Assembly: GCF_040819555.1 (NCBI RefSeq)
Contig: NZ_CP161920.1
Location: 1,239,001-1,303,000, forward strand
Source: Nitratireductor sp. GISD-1A_MAKvit
GTDB lineage: Bacteria > Pseudomonadota > Alphaproteobacteria > Rhizobiales > Rhizobiaceae
DNA length: 64,000 nucleotides
Direction: 5' to 3'
Shown: piece after piece, positions 28,665 to 38,213 of the stretch
Layout: each line of letters begins with the position of its first letter
Numbering within the stretch: the first letter of the stretch is position 1
The notes under the pieces: model-generated
The model's input: the letters and a program-made list of their open reading frames with translations, nothing else
Database searches by the model: none
Told to the model about the DNA's origin: nothing
Made by a program: the position numbers and the translations under genes

Positions 28665-30996
28665 TTGACCGTCAATCGGGCTCGTGCGGTGAAAAACAGC
28701 AAGAACAGCATACCGGAAGACGTCTATGTTGGGTACATCCGTTCCTTGTTTCAGGACGTGGGAGTGCTCCCCGTGGGCGCGGCCTGCTATGGGCTGATTG
28801 CGCTGCTTCTTTACTACAAGACCGGCCAGGCGGTTCATCTGGTTCTGGGGCCCGCAATGTTCGTGGCGGGCTTGTGGCGCTATTTCAGGATCATGCGGGT
28901 CGATCATTCCCTGATTTCCGACTACCCGTCAGCTCTGGCCTGGGAAGCCCGGTATCTGTGGTGGGGAAGCCTGCACGGGCTGGTGGTCGGAGCTTTCGGA
29001 TTCTTCGCCATCGCTTGGTCGCAAGACGCTTTCAGCGAGCTTGCTGCGGTCTCGGCCATTCTCAGCGGAACGATCACGATTGCCGGTCGGAACTACGGTT
29101 CGCACAAGATGGTGTCCGTCCTGACGCTGACCATCGTTTTCCCGATGGCGCTCGGTCTGATGCTGAAGGGGGATTTCTATCACTTTGCGCTGGGTCTCTT
29201 CATCGTCCCCTTCATGTTCGTGGTCACAAGGATGGCGGACCTTGTCCGGACCGTTCTGTTTACCGCGATCAGCGAGGAAAAACGGTCCACCCGGCTGGCA
29301 CAGCGCTTTGACCGCGCGCTGAACACGATGCATCACGGGCTCTTGATGCTCAACAATGAGGAACGGGTGGTGGTGAGCAACGCCCAGGCCGCCGAAATGC
29401 TGGGGTTCAGGTCGTCGGAACAGATGCTCGGTCGCACTCTGAAATCGCTGCTCATGCGTGGCGTTGCTGGCGGGCTCCTGTCACAGCATGATTACGCCTA
29501 TGCGGAGGAGCAGCTTTCGAAAGCACTGCGAGAGGGGCGCAATCGCAAGGTTCTGCTGCGCATGACCAATGGCAGGCATTTCGAGTTTGCAGCCCGCGAG
29601 GGGCACGACGAGGTTGGTGTGCTGACTTTCGAGGAGGTGACCAGCCGCGTTGAAGCGGAAGAGAAAATTCGCTTCATGGCTAGGTACGACAGCCTTACCA
29701 GCCTGCCCAACCGTGCGTATTTCCACGAGAAGGTGACCGAGGCGATGGCCTCAGGAGATCAGGACCGCCTTTGTGGCCTCGCGGTTCTGGACCTTGATGA
29801 TTTCAAGACGGTGAACGACACGCTGGGACACCCGGTGGGTGATGGCCTGATCTATGCTGTTGCCGAGAGGCTTGCAGAGTTCGAAAGCGCATCGGTTCGC
29901 ATCAGCCGGTTCGGCGGTGATGAATTCATGATCTACTTCAACCATGTGGCCGACGAAACCGAGTTTTCGCGGCAGTTTGAAGAGATCTTTTCCTGTCTGT
30001 CCGGAGACGTGGATGTGGCAGGCCACGCCATGCGCATTCAGGCGAGTGGCGGTGCAGTCGTCGTGCCGGTGCGATCGAGCGATGTCGACGCGATGATCGT
30101 CAAGGCTGACCTTGCGCTGTACAAGGCCAAGGAGCTGGGCAAAAACACCTGGAGCCTGTTCGAAACCGAGATGGATGTCGCCTTCCGCAATCGTCAGATG
30201 ATGAAGGGCCGATCTGCGCAGCGCGATCGAGGCACGCAACCTTCGGGTCGTCTATCAGCCCATCGTAGAGGCTGCCACCATGCGCATTTCCGGTTGCGAG
30301 GCACTGTGCCGGTGGGATCACCCGGAGCTGGGGCTCGTGTCCCCGTCCGTGTTCATTCCGTTAGCCGAAGAAATGGGGCTTATCTCAGAAATCAGTTCCA
30401 TCGTACTGGAAGACGCCTGCCGCGAATGCGTGAAGTGGCCCGAGCACATCAGTGTTTCGGTAAACCTGTCGGCCAAGGATTTTCGTTCCAATGCAGTGAT
30501 CGGGAAGGTGGAGCGCGCGCTGGAGAGAACAGGCCTTGCGCCTGGCCGTCTTGAGATCGAGGTCACCGAAACCGCGCTTTTGAACGACACCGAAGCAACG
30601 GTCAGCTATATCAATACACTGAAACAACTCGGCGTGCGCATCGCACTCGACGATTTCGGAACCGGCTATTCCTCACTCAGCTATATTCACACGCTGCCGC
30701 TCGACAAGATCAAGATAGATGGAAGCTTCGTGGCCAATCTCAGGGCAGGGGAGCGCTCCCTGCATCTGCTGCAGGGAGTGGTCGATCTCTCGCGCAAGCT
30801 GGGGCTCGACGTGACCGTCGAAGGTGTCGAGCGCTTCGATCAGCTCAGGCTGCTCGAAAGCTCCGTCAAGCCGGATCTTCTTCAGGGTTTTCTCTTCGGT
30901 TCGGCCTTGACGGCATCAGGCATCGAGACGATGGCCGACATGAAGCAGCCGGTACGGCCCGTCGAAGAAAGAATCCGAACCCAGCCCCTGATCTGA
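28665..30996 (+). CDS. Membrane-bound GGDEF-EAL cyclic-di-GMP enzyme (single-base frameshift)
   Basis: About 776 residues. The N-terminal part to about residue 190 has several hydrophobic segments (VLPVGAACYGLIALLLYY, VSVLTLTIVFPMALGLML). A PAS-like part follows (FDRALNTMHHGLLMLNNEER), then a GGDEF domain with intact FGGDEF near residue 416 and an EAL domain with CEALCRW near 544, EVTETALL, LDDFGTGYSSL and VEGVER. Both catalytic sites look complete, so it may both make and break cyclic-di-GMP. The frame breaks at 30206-30208 (FRNRQMMK, then ADLRSAIEARNLRVVY in another frame); one extra G in AAGGGCCGATC explains it. The start is TTG 28665, without a clear ribosome-binding site. Confidence 0.9.
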
Positions 30997-31048
30997 TGAG
31001 AGTCCGCTTTCTGAAAAAGCAAGTGTGTTCCGTCGAAACCCTTTGTTA

Positions 31049-31063
31049 AGGTTAATAAAACCT
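31049..31063. promoter_or_regulatory. Inverted repeat upstream of the FeeM-like gene
   Basis: AGGTT-AATAA-AACCT is a perfect 5+5 inverted repeat in an AT-rich segment 98 bases before the next gene start. The 164 bases 30997-31160 hold no gene. This is a plausible operator or promoter element, but the regulator is unknown. Confidence 0.35.
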
Positions 31064-31160
31064 AAACAATTTTGATACGAGTTTCAGCTTTACAATGTCC
31101 GGTATGCGACTACGCTTGTAGCGTACGAGAGGTTGTTTAAGTCGACAGGGGCATGCGGCA

Positions 31161-31946
31161 ATGGTCATGAGTACCGGCCTGGTCGGACTGAAACCGGGGA
31201 GCGAGGGTTTCGTTCGTGAACCTTCAAGGAAATCGTCAAGCTTCATCGATGGCGTGATGGCGTTACTGGAGCGCACCGAATATCGTCGGTGCCAAACAGG
31301 CGAGGACCGGGAAGAAATCTTTCATCTGCGGTACCGTTCCTATCAGGCGCATGGATTTGTGCCCGAAACGGAAAAACAGATCGTCAAGGATGATCTCGAC
31401 GATCTTCCCAACTGCTACAATTTCGCTGTCTATATTGACAAACGCCTCGTCAGCACGGTGCGGCTGCATCAGATCGACCGGGACAATCCGCTCGGACCGG
31501 TGACGAAAGGCTTTGGCGACATCATGTCCCCGCTGATCGAGCAGGGAGAAAGCTGCATCAACCCCAGCATGCTTGCTGCCGATCCCGATCTTGCGCGTGA
31601 ATACCGCGCATTGCCATATGTTTCGTTGCGTCTGGTGATCGCCGCCTACGAGTATTTCCGCTCCACCTATTGCGCCTGCCTCATCCGGCAGGAGCACACC
31701 GCATTCTACCGCCGGATTTTTGGCGCGCGGCAAATGAGTCCGGAACGCGCCTATCCGCCAATCAGCATCCCGCTCATGCTGTTCGGTGGTGTCTGCGCAA
31801 GGGAGTTCGGGCCGATTGTCGAACGGTTTCCCTTCTTCCTGTCCACCCGTTCCGAGCAAAAGCTCCTGTTCGAGCGGTCCGTGACCGGCGACACCGCGCC
31901 GCTCACCATCCTACCCACGGCGAAATATCTGCGCCACGCCGCCTGA
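31161..31946 (+). CDS. N-acyl amino acid synthase / LuxI-fold acyltransferase (FeeM-like)
   Basis: A 261-residue protein of the GNAT-like autoinducer-synthase superfamily. The pattern REEIFHLRYRSYQAHGFVPE followed by an acidic stretch (KDDLDDLPNCYNFAVY), RLVSTVRLHQID and SCINPSMLAADPDLAREYRA matches the FeeM-type N-acyl amino acid synthase domain. That domain transfers a fatty acyl chain from acyl carrier protein to an amino acid or related amine. LuxI homoserine-lactone synthases share the fold, but no luxR-type gene is adjacent. It lies 58 bases upstream of a Crp/Fnr regulator on the same strand. The product is unknown; a signal or membrane-active lipid is possible. Confidence 0.75.
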   Translation: MVMSTGLVGLKPGSEGFVREPSRKSSSFIDGVMALLERTEYRRCQTGEDREEIFHLRYRSYQAHGFVPETEKQIVKDDLDDLPNCYNFAVYIDKRLVSTVRLHQIDRDNPLGPVTKGFGDIMSPLIEQGESCINPSMLAADPDLAREYRALPYVSLRLVIAAYEYFRSTYCACLIRQEHTAFYRRIFGARQMSPERAYPPISIPLMLFGGVCAREFGPIVERFPFFLSTRSEQKLLFERSVTGDTAPLTILPTAKYLRHAA

Positions 31947-32004
31947 AAGCGCGCTCCCGGCATCACTTCTTGTCGCCCGTCTGCAGGCAGGTTATCGAAT
32001 AACC

Positions 32005-32679
32005 ATGAACACGAAACGGGATATCGCTGCCGAAGCCATCTGGGGTGCGGAACTCTCGGAGGATGAACTGGTCCGGGCGCGCCGCGGGCTGAGCGAGCGG
32101 AGCTATCCCAAGGGCAGCTACATCTGTCACCGTGGCGACCGGCTGGATTACTGGACCGGCGTCAGCGAGGGGTTGATCAAGATCAGCGCAATCTCCGCCT
32201 CGGGCAAGGCAATGACATTCGCGGGGGTGACGGATGGCGGCTGGTTCGGCGAGGGGTCGGTGCTCAAGAACGAACCCCGCCAATATGATGTCGTGGCCAT
32301 TCGCGACACAAGGCTGGCGATGTTGTCGCGAAGCAGCTTTTTATGGCTGTTCGAAAACAGCCCCGGTTTCAACCGGTTTCTCGTTCGTCAGCTCAATGAA
32401 CGCATGGGCCAGTTCATCGCCACCATCGAGTATGACCGCATTCTGGGGCCCACCGCTCGTGTCGCGCGCAATCTCTCATGGTTTTTCAATCCGGTCCTTT
32501 ACCCCCGGGCGGGCAGCACGGTGGAGATCAGCCAGGAAGAGCTCGGTCTTCTGGCAGGTGTCTCGCGGCAGGTGGTGAACCGTGCGCTTCAGGCGCTCGA
32601 ACATGAGGGGCTTTTAAAGGCGGAGCACGGACGTATCACTGTGGTGGATGCCAATGCGCTGAGCCGCTACGAGGTTTGA
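32005..32679 (+). CDS. Crp/Fnr-family transcriptional regulator
   Basis: A 224-residue regulator. The N-terminal cyclic-nucleotide-binding-like beta-barrel includes GSYICHRGDRLDYWTGVSEG, FAGVTDGGWFGEGSVLKNEP and DVVAIRDTRLAMLSRSSFLW. The C-terminal winged helix is TVEISQEELGLLAGVSRQVV followed by NRALQALEHEG. There is no N-terminal cysteine set for an oxygen-sensing cluster, so it is not an FNR oxygen sensor. The effector could be cAMP or another small molecule. It may be cotranscribed with the FeeM-like acyltransferase upstream. Confidence 0.9.
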   Translation: MNTKRDIAAEAIWGAELSEDELVRARRGLSERSYPKGSYICHRGDRLDYWTGVSEGLIKISAISASGKAMTFAGVTDGGWFGEGSVLKNEPRQYDVVAIRDTRLAMLSRSSFLWLFENSPGFNRFLVRQLNERMGQFIATIEYDRILGPTARVARNLSWFFNPVLYPRAGSTVEISQEELGLLAGVSRQVVNRALQALEHEGLLKAEHGRITVVDANALSRYEV

Positions 32680-32980
32680 TCATTCCAGCAGAAACGCTCA
32701 GACAAAAACCGCCGCTCCCTTGCATAGAAGGCAACAAGTAGCGCTCTCGGCAAGGCGGCAACTTACGTTAGACTTTGGTCTGAAAAGCGGTATTCCTGCT
32801 TCGGGAAGACAGCAGACTGCGCATAAACTTCCTCCACCATAAAGACAAACTGCGTCTCTGTCTGTCAAGGGGCGTGTTGAATGGTTGTGGGTTTCATGGA
32901 ACCCTCAAACCAATCAGGAACCGGTTCGGGGAGGAACCGGGACAACAGCGGGTCCACCGCTGCCAGTGGGAGGAAGCGAC
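32680..32980. other. Intergenic region upstream of the acyl-CoA ligase
   Basis: About 300 bases with no convincing gene. The open frame from 32885 is an upstream extension of the ligase frame. The region holds the promoter for the ligase-liv operon and ends in a GGGAGGAA ribosome-binding site (about 32969-32976). Confidence 0.6.
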
Positions 32981-34957
32981 TTGGCGCAATATGACGCGTC
33001 GAAGGATACGTTTGCCAAATATCTGCTCTGGAACGCCGAGCGGTTCCGCGACCGGCCGGCCATGCGTTTTAAGGACTATGGCATCTGGCAGAGCTGGACC
33101 TGGGCAGAGCAGCTTGAGGAAGTGCGGGCTTTTGCGCTTGGTCTCCAGTCGATCGGCCTCAAGCGCGGCGACAAGATTGCCGTCATCGGTTCTAACCGGC
33201 CAAGGCTTTACTGGACCTTTGCCGCGGTCCAGACGCTGGGTGCGGTTCCCGTGCCAGTCTATGCCGATTCCGTAGCCGAAGAGATGTCCTATGTGCTCAA
33301 CCATGCCGAGGTCACTTTTGCCGTGGTTGAAGATCAGGAGCAGGTCGACAAGGTTCTGTCCATCTCCGACGAAGTGCCGCTTCTGACCGAGATCGTCTAC
33401 GACGAGGAGCGCGGTCTAAGGGATTACGACCACACCCACCTCCATGCTTACGACAGCGTGCGCGAAGCCGGCCATCGCAGGCTTGCCGAGGAACCCGAGG
33501 CGAATGCGAACTGGTTGGCAGAGATCGAAAAGGGGCGCGGCTCCGATCTTTCGGTCATGCTCTACACCTCAGGCACGACTGGCCGGCCCAAGGGCGTCAT
33601 GTTGTCCAACGACAATTTCGTCCGTTCCGCCATCAACGGCAACGCGTTCGACAATCTGACCGAAAACGAGACGATCATTGCCTATCTGCCTTTGGCCTGG
33701 GTCGGCGATCACCTGTTCTCCTACGCCCAGTCCTACACGGCGGGCTTTTGTGTTGCCTGCCCGGAAAGCCCCGAAACGGTGAACGAGGACCGCCGCGAGA
33801 TCGCGCCGACCTATTTCTTCGCGCCGCCGCGCGTTTTCGAGGCCATGCTGACCTCGATCATGGTGCGCATGGAGGATGCCGGAAAAATCAAGAAGGCGAT
33901 GTTCGATTATTTCCTCGCCCATGCCGCAAAGGTCGGCGAACGCATTCTGAATGGCGAAGAGGTCGGGCTCGTGGACCGGCTGAAATACGGGCTCGGCGAG
34001 TTCATGGTCTATGGCCCGCTGAAAAACCGAATGGGCTTTTCGAACATGCGGGTCGGCTATACGGCGGGCGAGGCCATCGGGCCGGAGCTTTTCTCCTTCT
34101 ACCGCTCGCTGGGGCTGAACCTGAAACAGCTCTACGGCCAGACGGAAGCCACTGTCTACATCACCGCGCAGGAGGACGGAAAGATCCGTCCCGACACGGT
34201 GGGGCTGCCATCGCCGGAGGTAGAAATCCGCATCGCCGAGAGCGGCGAGGTGATGTATCGCTCGCCGGGTGTTTTCGTCGGTTACTATAAAAACGACGAG
34301 GCGACCCGCGAAACCAAGACTGACGATGGCTGGGTGCATACGGGTGACGCCGGGTTCTTCGACACGGACGGCCAGCTTAAGATCATCGATCGCGCCAAGG
34401 ATGTCGGCAAGTTGTCAGATGGCGCTCTGTTTGCGCCGAAATACATCGAGAACACGCTGAAATTCTTCCCCGACATCCAGGAAGCGGTGGCGTTCGGCCA
34501 TGGGCGCGAGTTCTGCGCGGCATTCATCAATATCGACCTGCAGGCGGTCGGCAACTGGGCCGAACGCAACAACATCGCCTATGCGTCCTATCAGGAATTG
34601 GCCGGGCATCCGCGCGTCTACGAAACCATCGCAGCCCATGTGAACGAGGCCAATCGCAGGCTCGCCCGCGAGCCGCTCATGGCAGCGTCGCAGATCAGGC
34701 GCTTCCTCGTTCTGCACAAGGAGCTGGACGCAGATGACGGCGAACTGACCCGCACTCAGAAGGTGCGCCGCAAGTTCATCGCCGAGCGCTATGGCGAGTT
34801 GATCGAGGCGCTTTACGATGGCTCGACAGAGAAGTTCGTGGAAACCCAGGTCACCTATGAGGACGGTCGCAAGGGCATCATCCGCGCGACGGTGAAGATC
34901 GTCGATGCCGAGGTCCATGCGGTTCCGGCCGAGAGCGCACGGGAGGCTGCCGAATGA
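32981..34957 (+). CDS. AMP-dependent long-chain acyl-CoA ligase
   Basis: A 658-residue acyl-adenylate-forming enzyme that activates a carboxylic acid with ATP and CoA. Visible are the phosphate-binding loop MLYTSGTTGRPKGVMLSND (near residue 194), LPLAWVGDHLFSY, LKQLYGQTEATVYITA, GWVHTGDAGFFDTDG and the hinge region IIDRAKDVGKLSDG. TTG 32981 is chosen because GGGAGGAA lies 5 bases before it; the frame is open back to 32885. It overlaps livG by 4 bases, so the ligase is part of the liv operon. The pairing suggests that the ABC system imports a carboxylic acid (fatty, branched or aromatic) that is then made into a CoA ester. Confidence 0.92.
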   Translation: MAQYDASKDTFAKYLLWNAERFRDRPAMRFKDYGIWQSWTWAEQLEEVRAFALGLQSIGLKRGDKIAVIGSNRPRLYWTFAAVQTLGAVPVPVYADSVAEEMSYVLNHAEVTFAVVEDQEQVDKVLSISDEVPLLTEIVYDEERGLRDYDHTHLHAYDSVREAGHRRLAEEPEANANWLAEIEKGRGSDLSVMLYTSGTTGRPKGVMLSNDNFVRSAINGNAFDNLTENETIIAYLPLAWVGDHLFSYAQSYTAGFCVACPESPETVNEDRREIAPTYFFAPPRVFEAMLTSIMVRMEDAGKIKKAMFDYFLAHAAKVGERILNGEEVGLVDRLKYGLGEFMVYGPLKNRMGFSNMRVGYTAGEAIGPELFSFYRSLGLNLKQLYGQTEATVYITAQEDGKIRPDTVGLPSPEVEIRIAESGEVMYRSPGVFVGYYKNDEATRETKTDDGWVHTGDAGFFDTDGQLKIIDRAKDVGKLSDGALFAPKYIENTLKFFPDIQEAVAFGHGREFCAAFINIDLQAVGNWAERNNIAYASYQELAGHPRVYETIAAHVNEANRRLAREPLMAASQIRRFLVLHKELDADDGELTRTQKVRRKFIAERYGELIEALYDGSTEKFVETQVTYEDGRKGIIRATVKIVDAEVHAVPAESAREAAE

Positions 34958-35778
34958 ATCCGCGTCCCGATCCCGCTCAACTCAACGCGCCCGATGATGG
35001 CATCGCCAGGGGCGGCGTGCTTCTCGATGTGAAAAACGTCTCGCTCGCCTTCGGCGGCGTCAAGGCGATCACCGACATTTCGCTCAACGTTCTGAAGGGC
35101 GAGATCCGCGCCATCATCGGTCCCAACGGTGCCGGCAAGACCTCCATGCTCAACGTCATCAACGGCTTCTACACGCCGCAGCAGGGCACAATCATCTTTC
35201 GCGGGCGCGAGCGCCGTTCGATGAAGCCGCATCAGGCGGTGGGGCAGGGCATCGCCCGCACCTTCCAGAACGTCGCTCTCTTCAAGGGCATGTCGACGCT
35301 CGACAACATCATGGCCGGACGCTCTGTCCGGATGAAGCGCAACATTGGCTGGCAGATGCTGTGGCATGGGCCGGCATTGCGCGAAGAGATCGAACACCGC
35401 GAGAAGGTCGAAGAGATCATCGATTTCCTCGAGATCCAGCACATTCGCCGCACCCCGGTGGGCAAGCTGCCCTATGGCCTGCAAAAGCGCGTCGAGCTTG
35501 GCCGCGCGCTTGCCATGGAGCCGACGCTTCTTCTCCTCGACGAACCCATGGCGGGCATGAACCTTGAGGAGAAGGAAGACATGAGCCGCTTCATCATTGA
35601 CGTGAACCAGCAGCGCGGCACCACCATCGCGCTGATCGAGCACGATATGGGCGTGGTCATGGACCTGTCCGACCGCGTGGTGGTGCTCGATTACGGCAAG
35701 AAGATCGCCGACGGCTCGCCCGACGAGGTGAAGAACAATCAGGACGTGATCGACGCCTATCTGGGCGTGCCGCACTAG
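34954..35778 (+). CDS. livG: Branched-chain amino acid-type ABC transporter ATP-binding protein LivG
   Basis: A 274-residue ATPase with Walker A GPNGAGKTSMLN, the LivG-type insertion around IARTFQNVALFKGMSTLDNI, signature LPYGLQKRVELGRALAMEP, Walker B LLLLDEPMAGMN and the H-loop ALIEHDMGVVMDLSDR. It powers uptake together with LivF at the inner membrane. Its start overlaps the acyl-CoA ligase stop by 4 bases, and livH follows after 19 bases. Confidence 0.94.
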   Translation: MNPRPDPAQLNAPDDGIARGGVLLDVKNVSLAFGGVKAITDISLNVLKGEIRAIIGPNGAGKTSMLNVINGFYTPQQGTIIFRGRERRSMKPHQAVGQGIARTFQNVALFKGMSTLDNIMAGRSVRMKRNIGWQMLWHGPALREEIEHREKVEEIIDFLEIQHIRRTPVGKLPYGLQKRVELGRALAMEPTLLLLDEPMAGMNLEEKEDMSRFIIDVNQQRGTTIALIEHDMGVVMDLSDRVVVLDYGKKIADGSPDEVKNNQDVIDAYLGVPH

Positions 35779-35797
35779 GTGGCGAGGGGAGGAACGC

Positions 35798-36757
35798 ATG
35801 GAATTCTTGAACGATGTTCTTGTAAAGCCCTTCGCGGACATGGCCGCAGCGCCGGATTTCCTGCTTCAGGTGCTCTGGGAAGGGCTGGTCGGCGGGGTGC
35901 TCTATGCGCTGATCGCGCTTGGCTTCGTGCTGATCTACAAATCCTCGCGCATCTTCAACTTTGCGCAGGGCATCATGGTGGTGTTTGCCGCCCTCACACT
36001 GGTAGGCCTCTATGAAAAAGGCGTTCCCGCACTTCTTGCACTGCCGCTCACGCTGGGCGTGATGCTCATCTTGGCAATGACCATCGAGCGCGTGGTGCTG
36101 CGTCCGCTGGTCAATCAGCCCGACATCATCCTTTTCATGGCGACCATCGGCATCACCCTGTTCCTGATCGGTTTCGGCGAACTGATTTTTGGTGGCGAAA
36201 ACAAGGTCATGATCACCGAGCAGCTCTTCATCCCCACCGGCAGCATCGTGTTCGAGCCGTTTGGTGGTTTCGTCTCCATTGAGGAGAAAGACCTCACGGC
36301 GGTTATCGGCGCCATGGTGCTCGTGGCGGCTCTTCTCGTCTTCCTCAACAAATCCAAGATCGGCCGCGCCATCCGGGCGCTTGGCGATGACCACCAGGCC
36401 GCGCTTTCGGTCGGCATTTCGCTCTCCACCATCTGGGTCATCGTCTGGTTCATCGCCGGCGTCATTGCGCTCGCGACGGGCATTGTCTGGGGCGCGCGCG
36501 CCGGTGTGTCGTTTGCGCTGGAGGTCATCGCATTCAAGGCGCTGCCGGTGCTCATGCTGGGCGGTCTGGAAAGCGTCATGGGCGCGATCATCGGCGGGCT
36601 GGCCATCGGCATTCTGGAAAAGCTCTTCGAGATCTACTGGGGCCAGCCGCTGCTTGGCGGCAACACCGAAGCCTGGTTCGCCTACATGCTGGCGCTGCTC
36701 GTGCTTCTCTTCCGCCCGCAGGGGCTGTTTGGCGAAAAAATCATCGAGCGGGTTTGA
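35798..36757 (+). CDS. livH: Branched-chain amino acid-type ABC transporter permease LivH
   Basis: A 319-residue inner-membrane permease with about 8 transmembrane segments. Family blocks are GGVLYALIALGFVLIYKSSR, IFNFAQGIMVVFAALTLVGL, ATIGITLFLIGFGELIF and the cytoplasmic coupling loop IGRAIRALGDDHQAALSVGI. It pairs with LivM. A ribosome-binding site GGGGAGGAACGC precedes ATG 35798. A repeat-bearing gap of about 300 bases separates it from livM. Confidence 0.93.
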   Translation: MEFLNDVLVKPFADMAAAPDFLLQVLWEGLVGGVLYALIALGFVLIYKSSRIFNFAQGIMVVFAALTLVGLYEKGVPALLALPLTLGVMLILAMTIERVVLRPLVNQPDIILFMATIGITLFLIGFGELIFGGENKVMITEQLFIPTGSIVFEPFGGFVSIEEKDLTAVIGAMVLVAALLVFLNKSKIGRAIRALGDDHQAALSVGISLSTIWVIVWFIAGVIALATGIVWGARAGVSFALEVIAFKALPVLMLGGLESVMGAIIGGLAIGILEKLFEIYWGQPLLGGNTEAWFAYMLALLVLLFRPQGLFGEKIIERV

Positions 36758-37064
36758 GATGATGGTTCGGATGATAACGCTGAATACCCCGATCACAGAA
36801 AGTGAAATGCGATACGCCGCTGCCGTCATCCCGGCCAACCGAAGGGAGAGCCGGGATCTATTCAGAGGCGCGGCCGATTTCCGCAGTAAGGTCTGGTGGA
36901 GCCAATCTGCGGTCAAACGGAAACCGGGCCGCGCTCCACGATGTTCTTCCAATGGGTCCCGGATAGCCCTTAGGGCTTCCGGGATGACGACCTGTGCACC
37001 GTGGGGTTCGCAAAGAGGGATGCCCCCTACCACCGCTCAAACAACCGGCCGCAGGAGATAGATC
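36758..37064. other. Gap between livH and livM
   Basis: 307 bases without a gene inside an otherwise tight operon. Most of it is occupied by an inverted-repeat element (36824-36989, listed separately). The last 60 bases lead to the livM start, with a GCAGGAGA ribosome-binding site. Confidence 0.7.
36824..36989. repeat. Palindromic intergenic repeat element (CGTCATCCCGG...CCGGGATGACG)
   Basis: The element is bounded by an 11-base perfect terminal inverted repeat, CGTCATCCCGG at 36824-36834 and CCGGGATGACG at 36979-36989. Internal hairpins add to it: CCGGCCAACC...GAGAGCCGGGA on the left and CCCGGATAGCCCT/TAGGGCTTCCGGG on the right. It resembles short non-coding repeat families scattered between genes in rhizobia. 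It could form a long RNA hairpin in the operon transcript. Confidence 0.7.
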
Positions 37065-38141
37065 ATGTTCTACCGCACAGCAGGCCAGTTCAAGACAAGT
37101 TATGAAGCCGATCACGCGCTGTTTCCGGTGCGGCAGGATGCCATACTGCTCGGCGTCGTTCTGGTCTTCGCCTTTGTCATCTTCCCGCTCACGGCGAGCG
37201 AATTCACCTTTCGCGCGCTTCTGATCCCGGTCCTCATCTATTCGCTGGCAGCGCTTGGCCTGAACATATTGACGGGCTATGCGGGGCAATTGTCGCTCGG
37301 CACCGGCGCGTTCATGGGCGTGGGCGCCTATGCCTGCTACAAGCTCGTCACCATCTTTCCCGAAATGAACATCGTCCTGGCCATTGCGCTGTCCGGCTTC
37401 TTGTCGGCGGCCATTGGCGTTCTGTTCGGCTTGCCGTCACTGCGCATCAAGGGTTTTTACCTCGCCATTGCCACGCTGGCCGCGCAGTTCTTCCTCGTCT
37501 GGCTGTTCCAGAAATGGGCGTGGCTCTACAACTACAACGCCTCCGGCGCGATCCAGGTGCCCAATATCGAGATGTTCGGCATCACTGTCGCCGGTCCGCG
37601 CGCCACGGCCATCACGCAATACTACTTCGTCCTGTGCGTGGTCTGCGTCATCACCTTCTTCGCCATAAACATCACGCGCGGGCGCATCGGTCGCATGTGG
37701 AAGGCGGTGCGCGACATGGATATCGCCGCAGAGCTTGTCGGCATCAATCTGATGCGCTCCAAGCTCATGGCGTTCTTTGTGTCATCCTATGTGGTGGGCA
37801 TTGCCGGCGCGCTGTTCGTCTTTCTGTGGCGCGGGGCGGCAGAGGCGAACCTGTTCGACATTCCATTGTCCTTCCGCGTGCTGTTCATCGCGATTATTGG
37901 CGGGCTCGGCTCGATCCTTGGAAATTTCCTTGGCGCGATCCTCATCGTCGCCCTGCCGGTCATCATTGGCAGCGTGCCGCAGGCGTTCGGCATCCCGCTC
38001 GATTCCGCCATGGTCGAGCATTTGAACATCATGATCATCGGTGCCCTCATCATCGCTTTCCTGATCATCGAGCCGCATGGGCTCGCGCGCTTCTGGGCGA
38101 TGATCCGCGAGAAATTCATTCTTTGGCCTTTCCCGCACTAG
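37065..38141 (+). CDS. livM: Branched-chain amino acid-type ABC transporter permease LivM
   Basis: A 358-residue inner-membrane permease with 9-10 transmembrane segments. Blocks include YSLAALGLNILTGYAGQLSL, GTGAFMGVGAYACYKLV, LPSLRIKGFYLAIATLAAQF and the coupling loop RIGRMWKAVRDMDIAAELVG. It pairs with LivH. It is preceded by the repeat-containing gap and followed after about 70 bases by the binding-protein gene. Confidence 0.93.
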   Translation: MFYRTAGQFKTSYEADHALFPVRQDAILLGVVLVFAFVIFPLTASEFTFRALLIPVLIYSLAALGLNILTGYAGQLSLGTGAFMGVGAYACYKLVTIFPEMNIVLAIALSGFLSAAIGVLFGLPSLRIKGFYLAIATLAAQFFLVWLFQKWAWLYNYNASGAIQVPNIEMFGITVAGPRATAITQYYFVLCVVCVITFFAINITRGRIGRMWKAVRDMDIAAELVGINLMRSKLMAFFVSSYVVGIAGALFVFLWRGAAEANLFDIPLSFRVLFIAIIGGLGSILGNFLGAILIVALPVIIGSVPQAFGIPLDSAMVEHLNIMIIGALIIAFLIIEPHGLARFWAMIREKFILWPFPH

Positions 38142-38213
38142 GCGGGCAAGGTGCGTGAGACGGGGAGTGTTCGCCCCTTCCTTTCGGAGAACGGAACAAG
38201 TGGAGGAGAGAGT

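Noticed and set aside
35657..37033. 458-codon minus-strand frame over livH and the gap to livM
   Set aside because: Mostly antisense to livH; the part in the gap falls in the palindromic repeat and has no protein-like features.
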